A stretch of 31,692 nt of DNA from Hungateiclostridiaceae bacterium UBA1305 (GTDB taxonomy: Bacteria > Bacillota > Clostridia > Acetivibrionales > DTU013), in NCBI GenBank assembly GCA_002307275.1, contig DBTX01000020.1, positions 1-31,692 of the forward strand. The letters run 5' to 3'. Positions 10,501-16,804 of the stretch are shown here, one piece after another; positions within the stretch are counted from its first letter, which is position 1, and each line of letters begins with the position of its first letter. The notes under the pieces were generated by a model that saw only the letters and a list, made by a program, of their open reading frames with translations, had not been told where the DNA came from and did not search any database. The position numbers and the translations under genes were made by a program.

Positions 10501-10830
10501 AAAGTAGTATGTCGTGCCAGGTGAAAGTCCCTCGACCGTATAGGTGGGCTCATAAAGAACACTCCCAACTTCGTCTCCGTTGTTCGTTATATTGTCGATC
10601 GTATCAATATTGTCTGTTAAAGACATGTACACCTGATAACTTTGATCCGGAGCATCCACAGTGTCCGGTGTGACCCAGCTTAAGGTCACTTCAGTCTGCT
10701 TCACATCACTTTTTGATATCGTACTGTCGAAAGGCACCACACTGTCCGATTCGGCAAATGCCGCTCCAATAGGTATCGCTGAAACCAATACGGCAATTAC
10801 CAGAATCCGGGCGATTATTTTTTTAATCAT
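4585..10830 (-). CDS. giant secreted GH101-like multidomain glycosidase
   Basis: 2,081 residues from the ATG at 10830, preceded by AAGGGGAG; the frame stays open 71 codons upstream, but that part lacks a signal and overlaps the previous gene. Order of parts: signal peptide (1-26, ending AAFA); Fn3 domain (about 31-130); beta-sandwich A (140-332); helical FIVAR-like spacer (333-398); beta-sandwich B, similar to A (both contain LYDGLRP; about 404-580); a beta domain (581-665); beta-sandwich plus catalytic barrel of GH101 type (about 665-1300), with GDANGNGTVDWQD at 905-917, GHDYGW and GGSLGFHLN; a further beta domain (to about 1560); three Ig-like repeats with an Fn3 inserted after the first; and a C-terminal beta domain. 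By position D1115 (LYQDV) would be the nucleophile and E1151 (AATEYY) the acid/base. Known GH101 enzymes are endo-alpha-N-acetylgalactosaminidases that release O-glycan disaccharides. The match is distant, so the substrate is open; GH129 is a related alternative. No sortase, SLH or dockerin anchor is seen. Confidence 0.8.
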   Translation of the reverse strand: MIKKIIARILVIAVLVSAIPIGAAFAESDSVVPFDSTISKSDVKQTEVTLSWVTPDTVDAPDQSYQVYMSLTDNIDTIDNITNNGDEVGSVLYEPTYTVEGLSPGTTYYFNIIANIEGSVFRYTSTSVTTAASSTPVEENYLNPLNSTDGLENINTTGSGGDSNGVISAVTGGVQLSYSGGTGNHFIVDNNSPSAVNGTVSVNMTPDSHCRSGVMFRVVNNQNYTWVGLTEENKFIIREAVAGIRRDVQNVSNTGGKTGILKVVYNGDNLKVYMNNNLLYDGLRPHKRADAILVDQGGPSYTDALPPVAGKEGFMGWSLMNSVFADLNYEVPPKIDERYITLINNMENNLDVAMFTAESWTSFESAVTAASLVFESGASGAEASYNNVVQARNALRYNGTQSAHINEFTDSIGNLVWQKGLDLSTISLVNGSISHNTEGELLFIDNSSPMQLNGVASMDVSFPDMENSRTALVFRAKDLNNLSFVGVESTTNIRIREMTDGNLTDLEISGLSLPSSFKLKVEYVEDKLTVYADNTVLYDGLRPIAAQSGGNPVLPPIWGQVGVYLWYLHNVTIDNLTSDSFAVIKEASFDGQFAAASIDKASKTVTLYAKGNTALNSITPLISVVPSSASVLPQGSQDFSDGKTVAYTLTSNDGLSSQWTVKVTRVDDALETISSGVLDVLVNKQYPQVYSYTLKGANPQTIDGSLNYSSDKITINDTEYDPQVSMEKADASTARYQVTVPGVDPDGNGAAAAREVKFTYEITVNENTVIKKMTGLTGDEPGIKFIIKLAGAVLSVASDKEGAQLATNGGTENTVYAVSSAQAFDISNLSFTFISHSGASGTIYTKYQYNTPYRAVIEGSGSNKKASIYETGYNRRLQDGTVPVTETSNGVTEEVGYESYVYICGDANGNGTVDWQDSALWVREQIPQVPDDLAEFFEGGNWTQTHGAFPGNGSINASTYNASSSLYSTPEQLVEIQRQFKNMTDGMGRMGFCYVGWNGRGHDYGWPNINEVTFNPILGTVDEFKAEQVKMKEAGGSLGFHLNMTDMTTNSESYLRNQTVSDYGNRSSSTGTSQYTNTFGWSAYKINHFTDYPYALKRQDAFAERFNIPFILYQDVMLPYTMGNYGLVEEQYAMRREIEHWKVLGAYAATEYYYPEKRTGGQFMMKNYKYPNIVDEFIIAGQTMFHNTRDYQTLPSDYIWANLYSDNARTGNIMNTNILEAAEQETEFSFLLSYTNSYVAKNKLAEYGVNGNTQYTLWGNGIRYEADNTTKALKITKNGNDIARMSVEGGRLTGDSFVPAADGTGRIFTFSSGGGEKTWVLPDEITANSFKLYRLTGEGRVFVGNVAADNRNVTLNLEAKSGYVLYYSDNIPQNIQVNENYNQNVPVSASSRIDMVLFDDFVNNIPREAAEDYVPVSKATDGNWDNDLHNLTSSMKNANGDLRFYKFVSAGFAADNLSSTYWQPVDTDYSDGNVWVKYTYYAPRTVKNIKASFIADSDVEYDVKVAGRDAGNNEVAIYEGKMGKDFSLDLAEPKTVKDITLTIYTSDPVKLAEFGAYSLLDKPDTTAPSLTDGSAVRTSDTEATIKFTSDEDGQYYYAVVEDGAGEPEIVTSGAGIAYTAGETTITNPTGLSAGAKDIYIKVKDASGNVSDALKIGIPAYQASVQDILVLDTNSTISAGNLTKTGLTLIWELFEPEDVNEIGYQVYMSFSDNIDTIANIIANGEPVVGASGENIATSVITGLTPNTIYYFNIIATDYKNDNTQYRYTKVSVKTLDESDTTAPSLTDGSAVRTSDTEATVKFTSDEDGQYYYAVAEDGAGEPEIVTSGAGIAYTAGETTITNPTGLSAGAKDIYIKVKDAAGNVSSALKIDIAGLAAPDTTSPILTAGAVNRISDTEATVKFSSDEAGVYYYAVVAAGTAEPEIVTSGAGAACGMGETTITNPAGLSAGAMDIYIKEKDAAGNVSSALKTNIADCTLKQFTIVSAGKLDRTAGIQASADVEPIHGMDTHAGKEVVVFQLMKGSLPVSIVAVEKDISSAETFTAYYNVADPQNTAYLVRVYVFDRFDSDTAVPINLAEAAVLD
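4911..6141 (-). repeat. three Ig-like repeats within the GH101-like gene
   Basis: Three ~95-residue units at 5858-6141, 5214-5499 and 4911-5199 each start DTT(A/S)P and end in a K-D-A-(A/S)-GNVS-x-ALK motif. Units 1 and 2 are almost identical in protein and DNA (for example EATIKFTSDEDGQYYYAVVE against EATVKFTSDEDGQYYYAVAE), while unit 3 has drifted. Units 1 and 2 are separated by an Fn3 domain that closely resembles the Fn3 near the N-terminus (YQVYMSFSDNIDTIANI against YQVYMSLTDNIDTIDNI), so modules have been copied within the gene. Confidence 0.88.
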
Positions 10831-10924
10831 TTTGAACTCCCCTTCCCATAAAAAGTAATATTCCTTTACAAACCTTGTTTGCAATAAGTTCTGTAAATTG
10901 TAACAGCAGTTTCCGCTTTTGTTT

Positions 10925-13216
10925 TTACACCTTAACCGTAATATGTACTTCCTTTTCCTTTCCATAAGGCAGGAAATTCCCATCCAGTCTTTTCGTGTGT
11001 AAGTAGAGACCCTTATCAGCTTCCCCTCCTTTCCGTATCTCAACAGTATATCCTGTATCCCGCAGGATGGTTTTATAGGCGGCTTTATTCCAGCTGCCAG
11101 GTATGCACGGCTTAAATTTTACGCCTGTATAGCCCGGCTGAAAGCCCAAAAAATAATTTACTAAATTTTTATACATCCAGCCGGCAGTCCCTGTGATCCA
11201 GCCGGATACCGATACGCCTGCCCTGAGGTTGTCCGGTCCAAGGTACTGATTTGTGAAGGCGTAGGGCTCCACGCCCGAGAGATCGGACGGATTCTGTTCA
11301 CTGTCCGGTATAACCTGCTCATATAGTTTAATTGCCTTATCAGCCTTCCCCGACAATAAATAGGCGGCTATCATAAACGCCGAACCATGACAGTAGGTTG
11401 ATGCGTTTTCATACATTCCGGGAAGGATTACGGTCAACCTGCCCACATTTTCATCGCGCTTTGTGAACGGCGGATAACACATCACGCATCCTGTTTTTGA
11501 ACCCAGATATTTTTCTACCGCCGCCATTGCTTTTTCCAGCCGCTCACCTGCTGCTATGCCGCTGTATGCTGCCCATGCCTGCGGTACCAGAAACAGCCTT
11601 CCCTCGGTATTTTCCCTGGAGCCGACTTTTTTGCCCGCATCACTGTAGCCCTGGATATACCATTCGCCGTCCCATGCCTTCTCTTCGACGGCAGCTCGTA
11701 TTTCTTCCGCCATTTTCCCCATTTCGTCTGCAAGGCCTTTATCTTCCAGCAATTCCAGCGCCATTTCTTCAAACAGCTTCAGGCTCCTGTAAAAAGCCAT
11801 GGTGGTCATTACGCTTTCTCCGCGTCCGTTTTTGCCCATCCAGTCCAGCGAATCGTTCCAGTCGCCATGATGCGCGAGACACAATCCGTTTGCGCCCCTA
11901 TCGCCGTACAAATGCCTCAGAGAGGTCAGCATGTGCTCCAGAACGGTAGCCTTGCCTTCATCATAATAAGGAACTTCAATATCGAGAAAATCCCTGTCGC
12001 CCGTATATTTTATATACTCGGTTACCGCGGGAGCGATCCATGTCGGCCCGTCCGAATAATGCTTTGTAACTACGGGCATCCAGCCTCTTAATGTGGAGCC
12101 GTCCCTTTTTTGATGCAGCAGACTTTCTGCTATTTTCTCCCTTGCAAGTTCGGGGTTAAAGGATACCACAGCCCACGCGTCCTGCAATGTGTCCCTGAAA
12201 CCCCTGACTCCGTCGCGTCCGAATTCAGAGCATAGCGTCACCTGGTTTTTTGCCCATACGTTTATCAGCCTGTCGATTTTTTTGTTGGGAGTCTCAATGA
12301 CAGTGCTTTCTATCATTTTCCTTTTTGATGAAAGCAATGCCTTGTATGATTTCTCAACCGTATCGGCATTCAACAATTTGCTTACGGTTCTTCGGGTTTC
12401 ATTTATATCTGAGGTGTTGCCTATAAGGATAATCAAGTCTTTACACTCTTTTGCCTTCAGTACTACAGGTATCTCCAAGGCTCCCGCCAGATTCTCATTG
12501 CAGGTGGGACTATTTGAGGATATCCCCTCTGTGACCGCCCTGGGCCTGGTTGCCTCACCGTATGCGCCCATGAATTCCCTGACGCTCCCTGTGTACCCGG
12601 CAGTCTTCATACTCGATGCAACAAACCCGTTATACCGTTCATGAGGACGTTCATCGGAGAGGTTATAGCCGACTATGGTATTGATATCGCCATAGTATTC
12701 CGATTTCAGATAGGAATAATAGTCGCTTCCGATAGGGTAGCCCTGCAGCAGCCATTCCACATAAGGATATATCCTGAGCTTCCGTTCGCTGTCAGCTGTA
12801 TTTTCAACGCTTATTTTCCATATTTCAACTGCTTCGTCATCGGCAATAAAGCACAGGGAGTCCGTTTTAATTCCTTCCGTCTCATGTACAAACCTGGAAT
12901 ATCCCGCTCCGAATACGGTTTTTAGCACTGCCGGTTCATGCTTCACAGGATAATATCCCGCATTCCAGTATATGCCCGTATCGTCGTCCCTTAAGTAAAA
13001 GTACCGCCTTCCGTCCCTTATCATCCTTGCCCGGCCTGACTGGGCATTATACAAAAAGGTCTGGTTGTTGAAGACGCCTTCGCCTGTCCCGAACTGGTTT
13101 ACTCCGGATATAACGGTACTGTTCCAGCTGAAATTGACCATGTGCCTTTTGGGCATCAAAGGCTTGTCAATAATGTATTCCGTACCGTCTTCATTAAAGT
13201 AGCCGAATATTGCCAT
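10925..13216 (-). CDS. GH94-family glycoside phosphorylase
   Basis: 763 residues, close to the usual 780-820 for the family. The ATG at 13216 is chosen because AAAGGG lies about 11 bases upstream and because MAIFGYFNEDGTEYIIDKP matches the normal GH94 start; a GTG at 13261 has no ribosome-binding site. The N-terminal half is the beta-sandwich (RYFYLRDDDTGIYW). The catalytic (alpha/alpha)6 barrel carries GFRDTLQDAWAV, SDGPTWIAPAVTEYIKYTGD and GDWNDSLDW (D452 and D455); the Asp of this motif is the general acid in the family. These enzymes use phosphate to split a beta-linked disaccharide into a sugar 1-phosphate and a free sugar, usually in the cytoplasm; no signal peptide is present. Its place between the permeases and the GH101-like gene suggests it acts on the imported product. 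Cellobiose, chitobiose or laminaribiose specificity cannot be read from the sequence. Confidence 0.88.
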   Translation of the reverse strand: MAIFGYFNEDGTEYIIDKPLMPKRHMVNFSWNSTVISGVNQFGTGEGVFNNQTFLYNAQSGRARMIRDGRRYFYLRDDDTGIYWNAGYYPVKHEPAVLKTVFGAGYSRFVHETEGIKTDSLCFIADDEAVEIWKISVENTADSERKLRIYPYVEWLLQGYPIGSDYYSYLKSEYYGDINTIVGYNLSDERPHERYNGFVASSMKTAGYTGSVREFMGAYGEATRPRAVTEGISSNSPTCNENLAGALEIPVVLKAKECKDLIILIGNTSDINETRRTVSKLLNADTVEKSYKALLSSKRKMIESTVIETPNKKIDRLINVWAKNQVTLCSEFGRDGVRGFRDTLQDAWAVVSFNPELAREKIAESLLHQKRDGSTLRGWMPVVTKHYSDGPTWIAPAVTEYIKYTGDRDFLDIEVPYYDEGKATVLEHMLTSLRHLYGDRGANGLCLAHHGDWNDSLDWMGKNGRGESVMTTMAFYRSLKLFEEMALELLEDKGLADEMGKMAEEIRAAVEEKAWDGEWYIQGYSDAGKKVGSRENTEGRLFLVPQAWAAYSGIAAGERLEKAMAAVEKYLGSKTGCVMCYPPFTKRDENVGRLTVILPGMYENASTYCHGSAFMIAAYLLSGKADKAIKLYEQVIPDSEQNPSDLSGVEPYAFTNQYLGPDNLRAGVSVSGWITGTAGWMYKNLVNYFLGFQPGYTGVKFKPCIPGSWNKAAYKTILRDTGYTVEIRKGGEADKGLYLHTKRLDGNFLPYGKEKEVHITVKV

Positions 13217-13297
13217 ACCGATTTGTTCACCCTTTCCGCCTGTTTTCCGATATGCGGCCACATTTGCTTTTTCAGCGGCCTGTTCCCATTGAATGCG

Positions 13298-14161
13298 TCA
13301 GCCCTTTAAGCCGCCTACACCCATTCCCTTTGTAAGTGAGTTCTGTCCAAACGCATATACGACCAGAACCGGTACCAGCATGATGATAAGCGCTGCAAAC
13401 AGAGCGCTCCAGTCGGTAGCGTAACGCTGCACCTCATATAGGTTCGCAAGACCCACGGGAAGCGTTTTTTTAGAGTCGCTGGATATAACTACAAGCGTTA
13501 AAATATATTCGTTGAAAAAGGAAAAAAATGAAAGTATTGAAACTGTCGTTATTGCAGGAGCTGATAACGGGACTATTATTTGGGTCAGTATGGAAAAATG
13601 CGAGCACCCGTCTATCATAGCCGCGTATTCATACTCCTTCGAGATGGTTTTCATGAACCCTGCCAGGAAAAACGTATTGAACGGTATGTTGGTAGCAACC
13701 ATAACTATGCTTAGTCCGACTCTGTTATCAATCATATTAAGCTTGCTCATAAGTATGAAGATGGGTACAAGCAAAACATTGACCTGTAAAAAAAGGCAGG
13801 CTATGTAAATATTGGTTATTATTTTAGATACGCGCTTCAGATGCAGCCTTGTCAGTGAATACGCCGCCGGCACCACTAAAATAAGTAAAAGAACCATCGA
13901 AAGGACTACGACAAATACGGAGTTTAGAAAATAATCGGCCATTTTTGCCTTAGTAAAAGCTCTTATGTAATTTTCAAATTGCAGGACATTTGGAAGCGAC
14001 CACGGTGACGTCATTATTTCTGTATTTGTTTTAAATGAGGTCGTCAGATTCCATAATATAGGGAAAACAACTGTGCACGAAATCGCCAGAAGGACGATAC
14101 GGACAGCAATAGTGGCAATTCTTTCTGATGTTTTGCTTTTATTTGCAGTAAAGTGATTCAT
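13298..14161 (-). CDS. CUT1 sugar ABC transporter permease, MalG type
   Basis: 287 residues with six predicted membrane segments, starting at about residue 16 (IATIAVRIVLLAISCTVVF). The cytoplasmic EAA loop that contacts the ATPase reads EYAAMIDGCSHFSILTQIIVP, with the canonical D-G-x(3)-F spacing. The C-terminus LTKGMGVGGLKG is typical of MalG-like subunits. It starts 13 bases after the MalF-like stop and carries AGGATG upstream. It forms the membrane channel together with the MalF-like partner. No ATPase gene lies in the window, so a shared MsmK/MsiK-type ATPase encoded elsewhere is expected. The GH94 gene follows after 81 bases. Confidence 0.95.
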   Translation of the reverse strand: MNHFTANKSKTSERIATIAVRIVLLAISCTVVFPILWNLTTSFKTNTEIMTSPWSLPNVLQFENYIRAFTKAKMADYFLNSVFVVVLSMVLLLILVVPAAYSLTRLHLKRVSKIITNIYIACLFLQVNVLLVPIFILMSKLNMIDNRVGLSIVMVATNIPFNTFFLAGFMKTISKEYEYAAMIDGCSHFSILTQIIVPLSAPAITTVSILSFFSFFNEYILTLVVISSDSKKTLPVGLANLYEVQRYATDWSALFAALIIMLVPVLVVYAFGQNSLTKGMGVGGLKG

Positions 14162-14174
14162 AATATGTCACATC

Positions 14175-15062
14175 CTAATACTCAATGGTTTCTCTATTTG
14201 TTAATCTATTTGAAATCAGAGATATAACAAATGAGATCAGCAGCACAACTACGGCGATTGACATGGCATACCCAAAGTTGGAATTCTGGAAAGCCTGGGT
14301 AAACATGTACCGGAGCAGCACAGTCGTCGACAGGCCCGGCCCTCCCGCCGTCATTACGGCAGTTAAAATAAATCCCACATTTGTGGCTATACCGATTGCA
14401 AATACAATGGTCATCCTTACAACTTCCCATAAAAAGGGCACCGTCACGGCGGTAAATTTTCTTAAAGCGCCGGCGCCGTCAAGGGTTGCAGACTCATACA
14501 GTTCAAGCGGTATTCTGTCAATACCCGCGATATTCATAACCATCAAATATCCTGCAGCCTGCCATATCATTGTAATAACGACGGCCCACATTGCAAATCT
14601 CTCATCTCCGAGCCAGGCAAAAGCAATAGCTTCCAGGCCTAAAGAATTCAATGCCGAATTAATGATTCCTATCGTGGGATGATATATGAATTGCCACAAT
14701 ATTCCGACCGATACCATGGGCAAAACGCTGGGGAAAAAGAACAGAACCCTGTATAATGCTTTTTCTTTCAGCTTGGTCTGCGTAACCAGCACCGCAAGTA
14801 CCAATGATATAAAAGGTACTGCAATGGGTATCAGCAGAGTAAGAAAAATTGTATTTTTTAACGCTATAATGAAATTCTCATCTGTAAGCAGGGATTTATA
14901 ATTATCCAGTCCTGCATAAGAAGGATTCCCCAATAAGGATGAAACATCAAAAAATGACTGATATACCATCTGGAGCATCGGGTAAATCAGAAACAGCGCT
15001 ACCAGAAAAAATCCTGGAATAATAGTAACCGCCGCGAAAATATATCCGGATCTTTTATTCAT
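14175..15062 (-). CDS. CUT1 sugar ABC transporter permease, MalF type
   Basis: 295 residues from the ATG at 15062 (MNKRSGYIFAAVTIIPGFFL). A start at 15113 is possible by frame but would place the attenuator hairpin (15085-15114) inside the coding region and lacks a ribosome-binding site, while AGGGAAGTGG precedes 15062. Six membrane segments are expected; the first runs to FLIYPMLQMVYQSFF, typical of MalF. The EAA loop reads ELYESATLDGAGALRKFTAV. It pairs with the MalG-like product of the next gene to import the sugar delivered by the binding lipoprotein encoded just upstream. Confidence 0.94.
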   Translation of the reverse strand: MNKRSGYIFAAVTIIPGFFLVALFLIYPMLQMVYQSFFDVSSLLGNPSYAGLDNYKSLLTDENFIIALKNTIFLTLLIPIAVPFISLVLAVLVTQTKLKEKALYRVLFFFPSVLPMVSVGILWQFIYHPTIGIINSALNSLGLEAIAFAWLGDERFAMWAVVITMIWQAAGYLMVMNIAGIDRIPLELYESATLDGAGALRKFTAVTVPFLWEVVRMTIVFAIGIATNVGFILTAVMTAGGPGLSTTVLLRYMFTQAFQNSNFGYAMSIAVVVLLISFVISLISNRLTNRETIEY

Positions 15063-15084
15063 TAATCCACTTCCCTGTAAAAAC

Positions 15085-15114
15085 ATTGGTGAAGGAGTTG
15101 AATCCTTCACCAAT
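15085..15114 (-). terminator. attenuator hairpin between binding-protein and permease genes
   Basis: On the - strand ATTGGTGAAGGA pairs perfectly with TCCTTCACCAAT around a 6-base loop, followed by GTTTTTAC. It lies 17 bases after the binding-protein stop and before the MalF ribosome-binding site. Such hairpins commonly end part of the transcripts and protect the 3' end of the upstream message, so that the binding protein is made in excess over the permeases. Confidence 0.85.
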
Positions 15115-15131
15115 GCTAGTTAATGTAACCC

Positions 15132-16580
15132 TTACTTCTGTTCCGCTTTTGCAAAGTCATCTCTGATTTGTGCAAAAGCTTTTTCAACATCTTCCATCCA
15201 CTGGTCGACAGTCATCTGATCATTCATTACCTTGGAGGTTGGCTTTACCCAGATCTCATCATTTGTTACAACCTTGCAGCCGTCCGGCAATGCTTTTAAT
15301 GAATCAACCAGAGGCAATACATCACCGTTAAACATAGCATAGAAATTATACAGGTTCTCAGAGATTATGGACTTGCATAAATCAAGAGTACCTTTTACAG
15401 GCTCGATTCCCGATGCCTTTTCGGCAAATACCTTCTGAGATTCCTGAGTTACCATGAATTTCAAAAACTCCTTTGCAAGCTCAGGATTCTTTGCAGCTTT
15501 TGGTATTAAGATAGTTTCCAGGCCAACCGAAGCGTATTGCTTCCCATCCGCAGTCAGTGTCGGTGCAGGGCACATTGCAAACTGGAAGCCTTCTTCCCTC
15601 GGCGCATCCTTCATTTCCCCTTCCATCCAGCTCCCGCAGGGTATAAACAGCGCCTGGCCCTGCATCATTGCCGTTTGGGACTGGGTATGGTTCATTGCAG
15701 TCGTACCCTTTAAAAGATAGCCCTTTTTAGATATGTCCTGGAAGTTTGTAAGCACTTGCTTGACCGCATCGTTCTTGAATGATCCGGCTTCATAATTTAC
15801 ATACTTCTTATATCCGTCAATACCGTTTGCCGAGGCAATTGCCGGGTAAAGCATGATTTCCAGATAACTCGGATAAATTCCCTGATACGTGAACAAAGCT
15901 CTGCCGTCTTTCTTTGCGGCTTCGCCCAATGCAAAGAAATCATCCCATGTCTTCGGAGCTTTCAAACCTTTCTTATCAAAATAATCCTTGTTGTAAATCA
16001 GCCCCTGCGGAGAATAGAGCAAAGGAAGAAGGTAGGTTGTCCCATCCCCGTAGGGTGCGGTAAATGAGCAATCCAGAAACCCAGAAAGAAAAGTGTCCCT
16101 TACCGTCGAGTCACTGTCAAGAGCTTTTTCATCCAGCATTGGAGTCAATTCCAGAATCGACTTCTCTTTAACAAGAGCTTGAACAATACCTGAAGAATCA
16201 TTCAGGTTCATCATAATAACATCGGGTGTCATGCCTGAAATCATTTTGGGCCTGAGAATTTCACCTATCTTTGGGCTGGATACCATATTTACCTTTACAC
16301 CGTAGGTTTCCTCAAATTTTGCTACAATTGCCTCTTCGGCAGCCTTGCCATAGCCGCCCTCGAACATGTAGAAGTCCAGGGTTTTGTTTTCAAATTCGTT
16401 CTTACCTGTATCACCGGTGGCTGTTTCAGCCGAAGTTGCGGCAGCTTTAGCTGCGGCAGAGGAATCCCCGGTTGTTGTACCGGAAGTATCTGTCTTTGCG
16501 GTCCCGCAGCCTGCTATTACAGTGAATAGCATTACACCGGCACATAGTACCGAAAGCATTCTTACAAGAACTTTTTTCAT
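15132..16580 (-). CDS. sugar-binding lipoprotein of the ABC importer (SBP1)
   Basis: 482 residues, ATG at 16580 preceded by GAGGAGGAG. The signal peptide ends in a lipobox (TVIAGC, Cys25), so it should be tethered to the outer face of the membrane. After a Ser/Thr/Ala-rich linker it has the CUT1 solute-binding fold (LDFYMFEGGYG, PDVIMMNLND, NKDYFDKKGLKAPKTWDDFF, GQALFIPCGSW). It lies directly upstream of the two permeases and is very probably their binding protein. It is clearly paralogous to SBP2 (16805-18223) along its whole length; both share FTYQGIYP, MNHTQ/LNHTQ and APREEGF. It follows its own intergenic stretch after a terminator, so it probably has its own promoter. Confidence 0.95.
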   Translation of the reverse strand: MKKVLVRMLSVLCAGVMLFTVIAGCGTAKTDTSGTTTGDSSAAAKAAATSAETATGDTGKNEFENKTLDFYMFEGGYGKAAEEAIVAKFEETYGVKVNMVSSPKIGEILRPKMISGMTPDVIMMNLNDSSGIVQALVKEKSILELTPMLDEKALDSDSTVRDTFLSGFLDCSFTAPYGDGTTYLLPLLYSPQGLIYNKDYFDKKGLKAPKTWDDFFALGEAAKKDGRALFTYQGIYPSYLEIMLYPAIASANGIDGYKKYVNYEAGSFKNDAVKQVLTNFQDISKKGYLLKGTTAMNHTQSQTAMMQGQALFIPCGSWMEGEMKDAPREEGFQFAMCPAPTLTADGKQYASVGLETILIPKAAKNPELAKEFLKFMVTQESQKVFAEKASGIEPVKGTLDLCKSIISENLYNFYAMFNGDVLPLVDSLKALPDGCKVVTNDEIWVKPTSKVMNDQMTVDQWMEDVEKAFAQIRDDFAKAEQK

Positions 16581-16683
16581 CTATACTCCTCCTCAAAAAT
16601 TATGTTTGGTCAAATATTCCGACCACAAAGTCAATGATATATGATTTTTTATGAATAATGGATTGATAATCCGGGCTACTATT

Positions 16684-16719
16684 TGTACTATTTTGACTAA
16701 ACTTTGTAATATTCTGTAC
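16684..16719. promoter_or_regulatory. TGTAC direct repeat upstream of SBP1, possible regulator site
   Basis: The pentamer TGTAC occurs at 16684-16688 and again at 16715-16719 in the same orientation, 31 bases apart (about three helical turns), both in an A/T-rich setting. This lies between the SBP2 terminator and the SBP1 start. AraC-type regulators often bind direct repeats on one helix face, so it could be a site for the YesN-like regulator encoded nearby. The motif is short and chance is a real alternative. Confidence 0.25.
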
Positions 16720-16739
16720 AATTAAAATTCCGGAACACC

Positions 16740-16773
16740 AAAAAAACTCCCGAATTTATATTCAGGAGTTTTT
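16740..16773 (-). terminator. intrinsic terminator after SBP2
   Basis: On the - strand AAACTCCTGAAT pairs with ATTCGGGAGTTT (one G-T pair) around ATAA, followed by a run of T. It lies about 30 bases after the SBP2 stop and separates the sensing genes (GH95, kinase, regulator, SBP2) from the uptake and degradation genes (SBP1 onward). Confidence 0.88.
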
Positions 16774-16804
16774 ACTACAGCGAAAGATCCCAATATGATT
16801 TCTT

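Noticed and set aside
10831..11043. An upstream start adding 71 residues to the GH101-like protein
   Set aside because: The extension is cysteine- and arginine-rich, overlaps the GH94 gene and would bury the signal peptide; the ATG at 10830 has a strong ribosome-binding site.
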